Assembly (NCBI RefSeq): GCF_900626145.1
Contig: NZ_LR130817.1
Coordinates: 64,145 to 80,600 of the forward strand
From: Intestinimonas timonensis
GTDB taxonomy: Bacteria; Bacillota; Clostridia; Oscillospirales; Oscillospiraceae
DNA: 16,456 nucleotides
Direction: 5' to 3'
A program made the position numbers and the translations under genes. Positions 7,561 through 15,114 of the stretch are shown piece by piece. Under the pieces are notes generated by a model. It saw only the letters and a program-made list of their open reading frames with translations, ran no database searches and had not been told where the DNA came from. Position 1 is the first letter of the stretch, and each line of letters starts with the position of its first letter.

Positions 7561-8365
7561 GATCACCGCGGCTGAGCGTGTGGCCCTGGCCCGCCACGCC
7601 GGACGGCCCGGCACGGCGGACTACATCTCCGCGCTGTTTACCGACTTTTTTGAGTTCAAGGGGGACCGGCAGTGCCGGGAGGACCCCGCCATCCTGGGTG
7701 GCGTGGCCCTCTATAAGGGCCACCCGGTCACCGTCATCGGACACCGGAAGGGCAAGACCCTTCAGGAGAATATGACCTGCAACTTTGGTATGCCCGGCCC
7801 CGAGGGCTACCGGAAGGCCCAGCGCCTCATGCGCCAGGCCCAGAAGTTCCGCCGGCCGGTCATCACCTTTGTGGATACCCCCGGCGCCTACCCCGGCCTG
7901 GAGGCCGAGGCCCGGGGACAGGGGGAGGCCATCGCCTCCACCCTGGCCCTCATGAGCTCCCTGGACGTGCCGGTGGTCACCATCGTCACCGGTGAGGGCG
8001 GCAGCGGCGGGGCCCTGGCTCTGGCTGTGGCCAACCGGGTGCTCATGTTGGAAAACGCCGTCTACCCCGTCCTCTCTCCGGAGGGCTTCGCCTCCATCCT
8101 GTGGAAGGACTCCAGCCGCTCTGGTGAGGCGGCCGGGATCATGAAGCTCACCGCCCGGGACCTGGTGGAGCTGGGCGTCGCCGACGAGGTCATCCCGGAG
8201 CCGCAGGGAGGGGCCCATGAGAATCCCCAGGCCGTCTTTGTGGCGGTGGACCGGGCCCTGCCCCACGCCCTGGACCGGGTGGTCCGGGAGGGGGACTTCG
8301 CCCAGCGGCGCTATGAAAAATTCCGAGGGATGGGCACGCCCCGATCCCGGAAGGAGGGGCTATGA
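7553..8365 (+). CDS. accA: Acetyl-CoA carboxylase carboxyltransferase subunit alpha
   Basis: 270 residues from the ATG at 7553, chosen because GGGGTGAGG lies just upstream and it overlaps the accD stop; the earlier in-frame ATG at 7532 has no ribosome site and would add seven residues. Family features are [21 protein letters not shown], the segment [20 protein letters not shown] and the glycine-rich oxyanion region [12 protein letters not shown] (147-158), followed by [16 protein letters not shown]. The protein is somewhat shorter than the roughly 315-residue E. coli form, lacking part of the N-terminal helical extension, as in many Firmicutes. The stop overlaps the fabH start (ATGA, 8362-8365). 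Confidence 0.96.
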   Translation: MAEITAAERVALARHAGRPGTADYISALFTDFFEFKGDRQCREDPAILGGVALYKGHPVTVIGHRKGKTLQENMTCNFGMPGPEGYRKAQRLMRQAQKFRRPVITFVDTPGAYPGLEAEARGQGEAIASTLALMSSLDVPVVTIVTGEGGSGGALALAVANRVLMLENAVYPVLSPEGFASILWKDSSRSGEAAGIMKLTARDLVELGVADEVIPEPQGGAHENPQAVFVAVDRALPHALDRVVREGDFAQRRYEKFRGMGTPRSRKEGL

Positions 8366-9300
8366 AGGGATTGAAAATCGTGTCCACCGGCCGGGCCCTG
8401 CCCGCCAAGGTGGTCACCAATGACGATATGAGCAAGCTGGTGGAGACCAGCGACGAGTGGATCGCCACTCGTACCGGTATCCGTACCCGGCACTTCTGCG
8501 AGGGTGAGAAGCAGTCCGACCTGGCCGAGCAGGCGGCCCGGAGGGCGCTGGAGCATGGGAAGATAGACCCCAAAGACCTGTGTGCCTGCATCGTGGCCAC
8601 CGTCACCCCCGACCACTCCGCCCCCACCAGCGCCTGCCTGCTGCAGCAGCGGTTGGGCCTCCCCGAGGACATCCCCTGTTTTGACATGAACGTGGGCTGC
8701 ACCGGCTTTATTTACGCACTCCAGGTGGCCAGGGGCTTCCTGCTCCAGAGCGGACGGCCCCACGCCCTAGTTATCGGGGCGGAGTCCCTCAGCCGCATCA
8801 CCGATTTCACCGACCGCGGGACCTGCGTCCTCTTCGGGGATGGCGCCGGCGCGGCGGTGGTGAAGCTGGAGGAGGACAGCCTCTATGCCTGCACCCTGGG
8901 CGCCCGGGGAGACGCTGAGGCCATCTTCATCGAAGGACCCGGCTCCGAGCGGCCCTACATCCACATGGACGGTCAGAAGGTATTCCGCTTTGCCGTGGAG
9001 GCAGTGCCCCACTGTATCCACGTCCTGCTGGAGGAGACCGGCTTGTCCCTGGAGGACATCGACTGGTTCGTCCCCCACCAGGCCAACAAGCGCATCATCG
9101 ACCACGTGGCCAAGAAGCTGAAGGTGCCCAATGAGAAGTTCTACCAGAACATGATGCACTACGGAAACACCTCGGCGGCCAGCATCCCCATCGCCCTGGA
9201 CGAGATGGCGGAGCAGGGCCTGTTAAAGCAGGGCCAGAAGATTCTGTGCGTGGGCTTCGGCGCCGGCCTCACCTGGGGTGGCGCTCTGCTGGAGTGGTAA
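8362..9300 (+). CDS. fabH: 3-oxoacyl-ACP synthase III (initiating condensing enzyme)
   Basis: 312 residues, the typical FabH length. It condenses an acyl-CoA primer with malonyl-ACP to start chain synthesis. The thiolase-fold catalytic triad is visible: Cys113 in NVGCTGF, His239 in FVPHQAN and Asn269 in HYGNTSAAS. DEWIATRTGI and the C-terminal GFGAGLTWGG are also FabH hallmarks. The ribosome site AAGGAGGGGC lies within accA and the start overlaps the accA stop by four bases. Primer preference (straight or branched) cannot be read from the sequence. Confidence 0.97.
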   Translation: MKGLKIVSTGRALPAKVVTNDDMSKLVETSDEWIATRTGIRTRHFCEGEKQSDLAEQAARRALEHGKIDPKDLCACIVATVTPDHSAPTSACLLQQRLGLPEDIPCFDMNVGCTGFIYALQVARGFLLQSGRPHALVIGAESLSRITDFTDRGTCVLFGDGAGAAVVKLEEDSLYACTLGARGDAEAIFIEGPGSERPYIHMDGQKVFRFAVEAVPHCIHVLLEETGLSLEDIDWFVPHQANKRIIDHVAKKLKVPNEKFYQNMMHYGNTSAASIPIALDEMAEQGLLKQGQKILCVGFGAGLTWGGALLEW

Positions 9301-9364
9301 GAGCCGTCCGGCACCATACGGCGATGGAAACGCCGCCACCAAGAGAATAAGGATGGATATCATC

Positions 9365-10300
9365 ATGAAACTGAACGAGATCCTGGGGACGGAGTTCCCC
9401 ATCATTCAGGGCGGCATGGCCAACATCGCCACCGGTGAGTTTGCCGCCGCCGTCTCCAACGCCGGAGCCATGGGCCTCATCGGCGCGGGCGGCATGAATG
9501 CCGACACTTTCCGGGAGAACATCCGCAAGTGCCGCACCCTCACCGACAAGCCCTTCGGTGTGAACATCATGCTCATGCATCCCCAGGCCAAGGAGATGGC
9601 CCAGATCGCCGCCGAGGAGAAGGTCCCCTTCATCACCACCGGCGCCGGCAACCCCGCCTCCTTCATCCCCATGTGGAAGGAGGCCGGAGCTAAGGTCTTC
9701 CCCGTGGTCTCCGTGGTGGCCCTGGCCAAGCTGGTGGCCCGGGCCGGCGCCGACGGCGTCATCGCCGAGGGTACCGAGTCCGGCGGCCATGTGGGTGAGC
9801 TCACCACCATGGCCCTGGTCCCCCAGGTCTGCGACGCGGTGGACCTGCCCGTGGTGGCCGCCGGTGGCATCGCTGACAGCCGCCAGCTGGTGGCCGCCTT
9901 TGCCCTGGGTGCCTGCGGCGCCCAGGTGGGCACCTGCCTGCTGGTCAGCCAGGAGTGCCCCATCCACGAAAACTACAAGGAGGCCGTCATTAAGGCCAAG
10001 GACAGCGGTACTGTGGTCACCGGCCGCATCGGCGGCACCCCCGTCCGTATCCTGAAAAACCCCATGGCCAAGGCCTACATTGCCAAGGAGAAGGAGGGAG
10101 CCGACAAGATGGAGCTGGAGCAGTTCACCCTGGGCTCCCTCCGCCGGGCCGTCTTCGACGGCGACACCAAGAACGGCAGCCTCATGGCCGGTCAGGTGGC
10201 CGGTATGCTCCATGAGATCCGCCCCGTCCGGGCCATCCTGGAGGACCTGTGCGGCGGCTGCAAGTCCGTGCTGGACCGCATCGAGAAGGAGGGCTTTTGA
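9365..10300 (+). CDS. fabK: FMN-dependent enoyl-ACP reductase II
   Basis: 311 residues from ATG 9365, a normal FabK length. The protein begins MKLNEILGTEFPIIQGGMAN, with the flavin-binding TIM-barrel signature of the nitronate monooxygenase/FabK superfamily. GTESGGHVGE holds His142, corresponding to the conserved catalytic His144 of pneumococcal FabK. AAGGIADSRQLVAAFALGAC and GAQVGTCLL form the FMN phosphate region. It performs the last reduction of each elongation cycle and replaces FabI. An ATG at 9352 is less likely because AAGG touches it, whereas AAGGATGG stands 8 bases before 9365. A 64-base gap with a small CGGCG/CGCCG stem (9319-9335) separates it from fabH, the widest gap between the biosynthetic genes. 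Confidence 0.94.
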   Translation: MKLNEILGTEFPIIQGGMANIATGEFAAAVSNAGAMGLIGAGGMNADTFRENIRKCRTLTDKPFGVNIMLMHPQAKEMAQIAAEEKVPFITTGAGNPASFIPMWKEAGAKVFPVVSVVALAKLVARAGADGVIAEGTESGGHVGELTTMALVPQVCDAVDLPVVAAGGIADSRQLVAAFALGACGAQVGTCLLVSQECPIHENYKEAVIKAKDSGTVVTGRIGGTPVRILKNPMAKAYIAKEKEGADKMELEQFTLGSLRRAVFDGDTKNGSLMAGQVAGMLHEIRPVRAILEDLCGGCKSVLDRIEKEGF

Positions 10301-11229
10301 TGAAACTGGCCTTCCTTTACGCCGGTCAGGGCACCCAGCACGTGGGCATGGGCAGGGACCTCTATGAGACCTACCCCGCCTTCCGGGCGGTGCTGGACGC
10401 CGCCAAGGTGGACTTTGACCTCAAAAAGCTGTGCTTTGAGGGTCCCGAGGAGACCCTGAGCCAGACCCAGTACACCCAGCCCTGCATGGTGGCCTTCGCC
10501 GCAGGCGTCACCGCCGTCCTCTATGAAAAGGGCGTCCGTCCCGCCATGGCCGCCGGCCTGAGCCTGGGCGAGTACTCCGCCCTGTGTGCCGCCGGGGTCC
10601 TCACCCCGGAGCAGGCCATCGAGCTGGTGGCTTTCCGGGGCAAGGCTATGGCAGGCGCCGTGAAGGACCGGCCCAGTGCCATGGCCGCCGTTCTCATGCT
10701 GGGCCGTGAGGAGCTCCAGAAGTGCTGTGACGCCGCCTCCCACCTGGGGGTGGCCGAGATCGCCAATCTCAACTGCCCCGAACAGATCGTCATCGGCGGC
10801 GACGCCGCCGCCGTGGAGGAGGCCGGCCGTCTGGCCAAGGAGGCCGGTGCCAAGCGGGTCATGCCCCTGAAGGTGAGCGGACCCTTCCACACCTCTCTGA
10901 TGGCCCCAGCCGGGGATGCCCTGGAGGAGCGGTTCCGGAGCGAGAGCTTCAACACCATGAATTTCCCTGTCCTCTTCAACTGCAGGGGCGACGTGATGGG
11001 CCAGGGAGACACCATCCCCGGTCTGCTGGTCAAGCAGGTCCAGAGCAGCGTCCATATGGAGGACACCATCCGCAACATGGCCGCCCACGGGGTGGATACC
11101 ATCCTGGAGATCGGCCCGGGCAAGGCCCTGAGCGGCTTTGTCAAGAAGACGGACAAGAGCATCACCACCTACGCCGTGGAGACGGCGGAGGACCTGGAGG
11201 CGGCGGTGGCCGCCCTGAAAGGAGCGTAA
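10300..11229 (+). CDS. fabD: Malonyl-CoA:ACP transacylase
   Basis: 309 residues, the usual size. It transfers malonyl from CoA to ACP. The protein begins MKLAFLYAGQGTQHVGMG, with the conserved GQGTQ. The nucleophile elbow is GLSLGEY with Ser88; the residue before Ser is Leu where the E. coli enzyme has His (GHSLGE). The catalytic His197 is in SGPFHTSLM. AAGGAGGG lies 7 bases before the ATG, and the start shares its first base with the fabK stop (TGATG). In-frame upstream ATGs inside fabK are not credible. The gene is followed by fabG after three bases. Confidence 0.96.
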   Translation: MKLAFLYAGQGTQHVGMGRDLYETYPAFRAVLDAAKVDFDLKKLCFEGPEETLSQTQYTQPCMVAFAAGVTAVLYEKGVRPAMAAGLSLGEYSALCAAGVLTPEQAIELVAFRGKAMAGAVKDRPSAMAAVLMLGREELQKCCDAASHLGVAEIANLNCPEQIVIGGDAAAVEEAGRLAKEAGAKRVMPLKVSGPFHTSLMAPAGDALEERFRSESFNTMNFPVLFNCRGDVMGQGDTIPGLLVKQVQSSVHMEDTIRNMAAHGVDTILEIGPGKALSGFVKKTDKSITTYAVETAEDLEAAVAALKGA

Positions 11230-11232
11230 AAG

Positions 11233-11976
11233 ATGAGCTTACAGGGTAAATGCGCCCTGGTCACCGGCGGCAGCCGAGGCATCGGCCGGGCGGTCTGCCT
11301 GGAGCTGGCCCGTCAGGGCGCCCGGGTTGCCGTGAACTACGCCGGCAACGCCGCCGCCGCCGAGGAGACAGTGAAAGCCTGTGCCGCCCTGGGGGCGGAG
11401 GCCTTCGCCATCCAGGCCGACGTGGCCGACGCCGCCGCTACCGAGGCCATGGTGAAGGAGGTCCTCTCCCGCTTCGGCCGGCTGGACATCCTGGTCAACA
11501 ACGCCGGCGTCACCCGGGACGGCCTCATGCCCATGATGAAGGAGGCCGACTGGGACGCCGTGCTGGACACCAACCTGAAGGGTGCCTTCCACTGCATGAA
11601 GGCGGTCTACCGGCCCATGATGAAGCAGAAGTACGGCCGGATCGTCAACCTCTCCAGCATCGTGGGCCTCCGGGGCAACGCCGGCCAGGCCAACTACGCC
11701 GCCAGCAAGGCCGGCCTCATCGGCCTCACCAAGTCCATGGCCAAGGAGTTGGCCGCCCGGAATGTCACCGTCAACGCGGTGGCCCCCGGCTTCATCGACA
11801 CCGATATGACGGCCGCCCTGCCTGAGAAGGCCCGGGAGGCCATGCTGACCACCATTCCCATGGGACGGCTGGGCCAGGCCGAGGATGTGGCCAAGGCCGT
11901 GGCCTTCTTCGCCGGGGACGACTCCGCCTACGTCACGGGCCAGGTCCTGTGCGTGGACGGCGGCATGGCGGTCTAA
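11233..11976 (+). CDS. fabG: 3-oxoacyl-ACP reductase
   Basis: 247 residues, a classical short-chain dehydrogenase. It has the NADPH-binding TGGSRGIGR near residues 11-19, NNAG (89-92), the catalytic set Asn114, Ser142, Tyr155 and Lys159 (YAASK), and a C-terminal VTGQVLCVDGGM. It reduces the 3-keto group after each condensation. GGAG lies 9 bases before the start. Its place between fabD and fabF in a fatty-acid operon makes the FabG assignment safe among the many SDR proteins. Confidence 0.97.
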   Translation: MSLQGKCALVTGGSRGIGRAVCLELARQGARVAVNYAGNAAAAEETVKACAALGAEAFAIQADVADAAATEAMVKEVLSRFGRLDILVNNAGVTRDGLMPMMKEADWDAVLDTNLKGAFHCMKAVYRPMMKQKYGRIVNLSSIVGLRGNAGQANYAASKAGLIGLTKSMAKELAARNVTVNAVAPGFIDTDMTAALPEKAREAMLTTIPMGRLGQAEDVAKAVAFFAGDDSAYVTGQVLCVDGGMAV

Positions 11977-11990
11977 AGGAGGAGACAGAG

Positions 11991-13232
11991 ATGGAAAAAA
12001 GACGGGTAGTCATCACCGGCCTGGGAGCCGTTACTCCTGTGGGCCTGACCGCCGCCGAGAGCTGGGAGGCCGTGAAGGCCGGCAAGTGCGGCATCGGCCC
12101 CATCACCCTCTATGACGCCTCCAACATGAAGGCCAAGCTGGCCGGCGAGGTCAAGGGCTTCGACCCGGCCAACTACATGGAGAAGCGTGAGGCCCGGAAG
12201 GTGGACCGCTTTGCCCAGTTCGCCCTGGCCGCCGCCCAGGAGGCGGTGGAGCAGAGCGGCCTGGACTTCGCCAAGGAGGACCCCTACCGCTGCGCCATCA
12301 TCATGTCTGCCGGCATCGGCGGCCTCATCACCCTCCAGAACGAGTGTGTGAAGGGGTCTCAGAAGGGATTTGACAAGATCTCTCCCTTCTTTATCCCCAT
12401 GGCCATCGGCAACATGGCCTCTGCCCACATCGCCATCAAGTACGGCCTGAAGGGCATGGCCACCTGCCCCACCACCGCCTGCGCCGGCGGCACCAACGCC
12501 GTGGGCGACGCTCTGCGGCAGGTCCGGGACGGCTACGCCGATGTGGTCCTGTGCGGCGGTGCTGAGGCCGTGGTCACCGAGCTGGCTATGGGCGGCTTCA
12601 CCTCCATGCACGCCCTCCACACCGGAGACGATCCCGCCGCCGCCTCCATCCCCTTTGACGCCCGCCGCAGCGGCTTCGTCATGGGCGAGGGCGCCGGCGT
12701 GCTGGTCCTGGAGGAGCTGGCACACGCCCAGGCCCGGGGCGCCAAGATCCTGGGCGAGGTGGTCGGCTACGGCGCCACCTGCGACGCCTACCACATCACC
12801 GCCCCTGCCCCCGGCGGAGAGGGCGGCGCCAAGGCCATGTCTCTGGCCCTGGAAGACGCCGGTGTGGCGCCGGAGGAGGTGGGTTACATCAACGCCCACG
12901 GCACCTCCACCCCCATGAACGACTCCTGTGAGACCCAGGCCATCAAGACGGCCTTCGGCGACCATGCCTACCACCTGGCAGTGAGCTCCACCAAGTCCAT
13001 GACCGGCCACATGCTGGGCGCCGCCGGCGCCGTGGAGGCTGTGTTTACCGCCCAGTCCCTGATGGACGGCTTCCTGCCCGCCACCATCGGCTACCAGGAG
13101 CCCGACCCAGAGTGCGACCTGGATGTGGTGCCCAATGTGGGCCGCAGCGCCGATATCAAATACGCCATGTCCAACTCCCTGGGCTTTGGCGGCCACAACG
13201 CCAGCATCCTGCTGAAGAAGTGGGAGGGCTGA
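11991..13232 (+). CDS. fabF: 3-oxoacyl-ACP synthase II (elongation condensing enzyme)
   Basis: 413 residues from ATG 11991, matching the family length. The start follows AAAGGAGG by 8 bases; an in-frame ATG 42 bases earlier lies inside fabG and is rejected. The Cys-His-His active site is present as Cys164 (TTACAGGTN), His303 ([11 protein letters not shown]) and His340 ([12 protein letters not shown]), almost exactly the E. coli FabF numbers 163, 303 and 340. The product begins [18 protein letters not shown] and ends with the [12 protein letters not shown] motif. It is the only elongating condensing enzyme in the window, so it probably serves all chain lengths. A 445-residue antisense open frame is a shadow. 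Confidence 0.97.
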   Translation: MEKRRVVITGLGAVTPVGLTAAESWEAVKAGKCGIGPITLYDASNMKAKLAGEVKGFDPANYMEKREARKVDRFAQFALAAAQEAVEQSGLDFAKEDPYRCAIIMSAGIGGLITLQNECVKGSQKGFDKISPFFIPMAIGNMASAHIAIKYGLKGMATCPTTACAGGTNAVGDALRQVRDGYADVVLCGGAEAVVTELAMGGFTSMHALHTGDDPAAASIPFDARRSGFVMGEGAGVLVLEELAHAQARGAKILGEVVGYGATCDAYHITAPAPGGEGGAKAMSLALEDAGVAPEEVGYINAHGTSTPMNDSCETQAIKTAFGDHAYHLAVSSTKSMTGHMLGAAGAVEAVFTAQSLMDGFLPATIGYQEPDPECDLDVVPNVGRSADIKYAMSNSLGFGGHNASILLKKWEG

Positions 13233-13236
13233 ACCG

Positions 13237-13665
13237 ATGGAGCTGAACATTGAGCAGATCCAGGAGATCATCCCCCACCGCCCACCCTTCCTGCTGGTGG
13301 ATAAGATCACCGACTATGTCCCCGGCGAGTGGGCCAAGGGTATCAAGGCCGTTACTGTCAACGAGCCCTTCTTCACCGGCCACTTCCCCCAGTACAAGGT
13401 GATGCCCGGCGTGCTCATCATTGAGGCTCTGGCCCAGGTGGGCGCCGTGGCCATCCTCTCTTTGCCGGAGAACAAGGGGAAGCTGGCCTTCTTCGGCGGC
13501 ATCAAAAACGTCAGATTCAAAAAGCAGGTCCGCCCCGGCGATGTGCTGGAGCTCTCCTGTGAGCTCATCGAGCGCCGTGGGCCTGTGGGCTTCGGCAAGG
13601 CAGTGGCCAAGGTGGACGGAAAGGTGGCCGCCCAGGGTGAGCTCACCTTCGCCGTAGGCGACTGA
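13237..13665 (+). CDS. fabZ: 3-hydroxyacyl-ACP dehydratase
   Basis: 142 residues with the hot-dog fold signature of FabZ. The catalytic pair is His49 in FFTGHFP and Glu63 in [12 protein letters not shown]. The N-terminus [14 protein letters not shown] and the later [11 protein letters not shown] are typical. It dehydrates 3-hydroxyacyl-ACP to trans-2-enoyl-ACP, the substrate of FabK. The length and motif fit FabZ rather than the longer FabA. Only four bases separate it from fabF, and GGGAGGG at the fabF end supplies the ribosome site. No isomerase for unsaturated fatty acids is visible here. Confidence 0.97.
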   Translation: MELNIEQIQEIIPHRPPFLLVDKITDYVPGEWAKGIKAVTVNEPFFTGHFPQYKVMPGVLIIEALAQVGAVAILSLPENKGKLAFFGGIKNVRFKKQVRPGDVLELSCELIERRGPVGFGKAVAKVDGKVAAQGELTFAVGD

Positions 13666-13765
13666 CCCATTGCCAAAACGGCAGATTTCAGGTACGATAA
13701 TAGAGAAAAGGCCGGCGTAAGCAGAGGCTGTACGTGCGGACACCGTCGTTTTGGAGGGGAACAGT

Positions 13766-14215
13766 ATGCTGGAACAGGCGTTCAACGAAGTGTATACCAA
13801 ATTCAAGCTCCATTTCTACCGCTCGGTGTTCGGGCGGTTCCAGAAGCGGGAGGCCAGCCTTACCACCGTGGAGACCTTCTGCATGGAGATCATCATGGCC
13901 CTGGGAAAGCCCACCGTCAATGAGTTTTCCAGTTTTGTGGGCATCTCCGCCCCTAATGCCGCCTACAAGATCAACAATCTGATCCAGAAGGGCTATGTCC
14001 GCAAGGAGCAGTCCGAGACGGACAAGCGGGAATACCACCTGGTGGTGACCCAGAAGTATATCGACTACTACAACATCAGCTACGGCTACCTGAGCACGGT
14101 GATGGACCGGATCAAGGCCCGCTTCCCGGCGGAGGATGTGGCCAAGATTGAGGAGATGCTGGACATCATTTCCGACGAGCTCATGCCTGAGATCCCGCTG
14201 CCCAAACACACTTGA
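13766..14215 (+). CDS. MarR-family regulator, FabT-like
   Basis: 149 residues from ATG 13766, which follows GGAGGGG by 8 bases. The protein has the MarR layout: an N-terminal dimer helix (MLEQAFNEVYTKFKLHFYR), a winged helix-turn-helix (about residues 42-92, including PTVNEFSSFVGISAPNAAYK and the wing SETDKREYHLVVT), and a C-terminal dimer helix (ISYGYLSTVMDRIKARF). Lying 100 bases after fabZ and before the operon terminator, it is most likely a FabT-type regulator that senses acyl-ACP and controls the cluster. A FabT-core palindrome is present at 4473-4485. The MarR fold is firm; the FabT role is inference from context. A TTG at 13751 could add five residues but would overlap the ribosome site. 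Confidence 0.85.
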   Translation: MLEQAFNEVYTKFKLHFYRSVFGRFQKREASLTTVETFCMEIIMALGKPTVNEFSSFVGISAPNAAYKINNLIQKGYVRKEQSETDKREYHLVVTQKYIDYYNISYGYLSTVMDRIKARFPAEDVAKIEEMLDIISDELMPEIPLPKHT

Positions 14216-14219
14216 TAAG

Positions 14220-14260
14220 AAATGGACCCCTCCGGCACGTGCCGGAGGGGTCCATTTTTT
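14220..14260 (+). terminator. Terminator of the fatty-acid operon, perfect palindrome
   Basis: Bases 14221-14256 form an exact 36-base palindrome (AATGGACCCCTCCGGCAC and its reverse complement, meeting at CAC/GTG), followed by TTTT. As RNA it would fold into a stem of about 16 bp with the loop ACGT and then a U-run, five bases after the marR stop codon. The T-run runs directly into the 354-bp repeat. Confidence 0.93.
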
Positions 14261-14354
14261 ACATGCCCATATGCTGGGTCATGTTCTCGGCGGCGTCCTC
14301 CATGGCCCGGATGGCCTTCTTGGCGGTGGCCTTCATGGTCTTCTTCTGCCACAT
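14259..14354 (-). CDS. Small unrecognised ORF, repeat copy A
   Basis: On the minus strand an ATG at 14354 opens 31 codons to TAA at 14259-14261. The peptide begins MWQKKTMKATAKKAIRAMED and ends NMTQHMGM. The codons are almost all G/C-ending, like real genes in this window. The frame is open only 12 codons further upstream before a stop, and no Shine-Dalgarno is seen, so it may be the 3' end of a decayed gene rather than a working small gene. A second identical copy lies at 16103-16198. I do not recognise the family. Confidence 0.35.
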   Translation of the reverse strand: MWQKKTMKATAKKAIRAMEDAAENMTQHMGM

Positions 14355-14357
14355 GCG

Positions 14358-14475
14358 GCATGGCCGACAAGCGGCCAGGGAGTCCCGGGGCCGTTATCTG
14401 CCCCGGCCATGCAGGGAGAGGTAGCGGCAGGGTGGCCACAGGGGCGGGCGGAGCATGGCCGGCCTATGGCCGCCC
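14358..14475. other. Cluster of GC-rich inverted repeats, possible structured RNA
   Basis: Several perfect inverted repeats are packed here: GCATGGCCG (14358-14366) with CGGCCATGC (14404-14412), CCGGGGC (14385-14391) with GCCCCGG (14400-14406), and GGGCGG (14446-14451) with CCGCCC (14470-14475). The first two share three bases, so they are partly alternative pairings. The same structures recur unchanged in the second repeat copy. High GC makes chance stems common, so a structured RNA is only a possibility. Confidence 0.3.
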
Positions 14476-14669
14476 ATGATAAGGACTCGCCGCCGACGTG
14501 GTCCCGGCCTGCTCCATGCCGGCCTGGCGCCGCCGTACAGGCCGCCGCCGTGGGCCAGGGTGCCAGGAGCCGGCGCCTGTCCCTGGCCGCCCTGGGACCG
14601 CCTGGAGGCGCTGGAGCCGCCCTCCCGGGCAGTCCGCCGGCGGGGCTGCTGTTGGCCTGCATCCGGGCC

Positions 14670-14778
14670 GCCTCCTTTCGATGGGTGGGAGCATAGCACG
14701 GCAGTCAAGGCCAAGGCGAGCGGGCCAGAGGCCCGGCCTTGACAGCCGTGCCCACGGTGAGGTATATCGAAAGGAGGC
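14670..14778. repeat. Large nested foldback before the HNH gene
   Basis: Three nested inverted repeats span 109 bases. The outer pair is GCCTCCTTTCGAT (14670-14682) with ATCGAAAGGAGGC (14766-14778), 13 of 13. The middle is GCACGGCAGTCAAGGC (14696-14711) with GCCTTGACAGCCGTGC (14736-14751), one mismatch. The inner is CGGGCC-AGA-GGCCCG (14721-14735), perfect. The right outer arm contains the ribosome site AAGGAGG of the HNH gene, so folding could hide it. A TTGACA at 14739-14744 lies in the middle arm. Confidence 0.75.
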
Positions 14779-14785
14779 ATCCCGT

Positions 14786-15088
14786 ATGATTTCGGCCAAC
14801 ATCAGCAAGAAAACCCGCCGGGCGGTCTATGCCCGGGACGGCTACGCCTGCGCCCTGTGCGACTCCACCAAGTATCTCCAGGTCCACCATTGCGTCAAGC
14901 GGTCCCAGGGCGGCACAGACAGCATGCAAAACCTCATCTGTCTGTGCGCAGACTGCCACGCCCTGGCCCACGGCATCGACCTCCGGGGCGTGGAGATGAC
15001 CCAGGCCGACATGGAGCAGGCAATCACCGAGTACCTGGCGGACTACTACGCTCCGGATTGGAACCCCTGGGGGAAGGAGGGGCCATAA
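14786..15088 (+). CDS. Small HNH endonuclease
   Basis: 100 residues with an HNH/zinc-ribbon nuclease domain. CALC (Cys22, Cys25) and CADC (Cys54, Cys57) form the zinc site. The ββα-metal residues are the VHH pair (His34, His35), Asn49 in MQNL and His58 in CHALAHG. It starts after AAGGAGG with an 8-base gap. Free-standing small HNH proteins of this type occur in prophages and other mobile DNA; the substrate cannot be told from sequence. No DNA-targeting domain is fused. It lies between the two 354-bp direct repeats, in the same orientation as the next gene, and its ribosome site falls in a long foldback. The stop codon lies in the loop of a hairpin (15076-15096). Confidence 0.85.
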   Translation: MISANISKKTRRAVYARDGYACALCDSTKYLQVHHCVKRSQGGTDSMQNLICLCADCHALAHGIDLRGVEMTQADMEQAITEYLADYYAPDWNPWGKEGP

Positions 15089-15096
15089 GCCCCTCC
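15076..15096 (+). repeat. Hairpin spanning the HNH stop codon
   Basis: GGAGGGGC (15076-15083) and GCCCCTCC (15089-15096) pair perfectly around CATAA, which contains the TAA stop. No T-run follows, so it is not a standard intrinsic terminator; it could slow ribosomes or protect the 3' end. Confidence 0.5.
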
Positions 15097-15114
15097 CCTC
15101 CAGGGCGGGCACTA

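Larger units (their letters stand above)
14259..14612. repeat. 354-bp direct repeat, copy A
   Basis: This stretch recurs at 16103-16456 with an offset of 1844 bases. By eye there is a single difference (A at 14438, G at 16282). The match begins at TTACATG, the reverse-strand stop codon of the small ORF; the sequences to the left of the two copies are different hairpins. The right limit is unknown because copy B runs off the window. Inside are dense inverted repeats. Together with 14613-14785 this makes a 525-base stretch without a confident gene. Confidence 0.95.

Noticed and set aside
11973..13310. 445-residue minus-strand open frame over fabF
   Set aside because: Shadow of the fabF codon pattern; composition is Gly/His/Val/Ala-rich without motifs.
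13670..13698. TTGCCA-17-TACGAT as a separate promoter for the marR gene
   Set aside because: Both hexamers are weak (-10 matches four of six) and the 100-base gap shows no other signal; it could exist as a minor internal promoter but is not supported enough to list.
14739..14768. TTGACA with TATATC as a promoter for the HNH gene
   Set aside because: The spacer is 18 bases, the -10 matches at four positions, and the predicted start (about 14775) would fall inside the Shine-Dalgarno sequence; the TTGACA is explained by the foldback arm.
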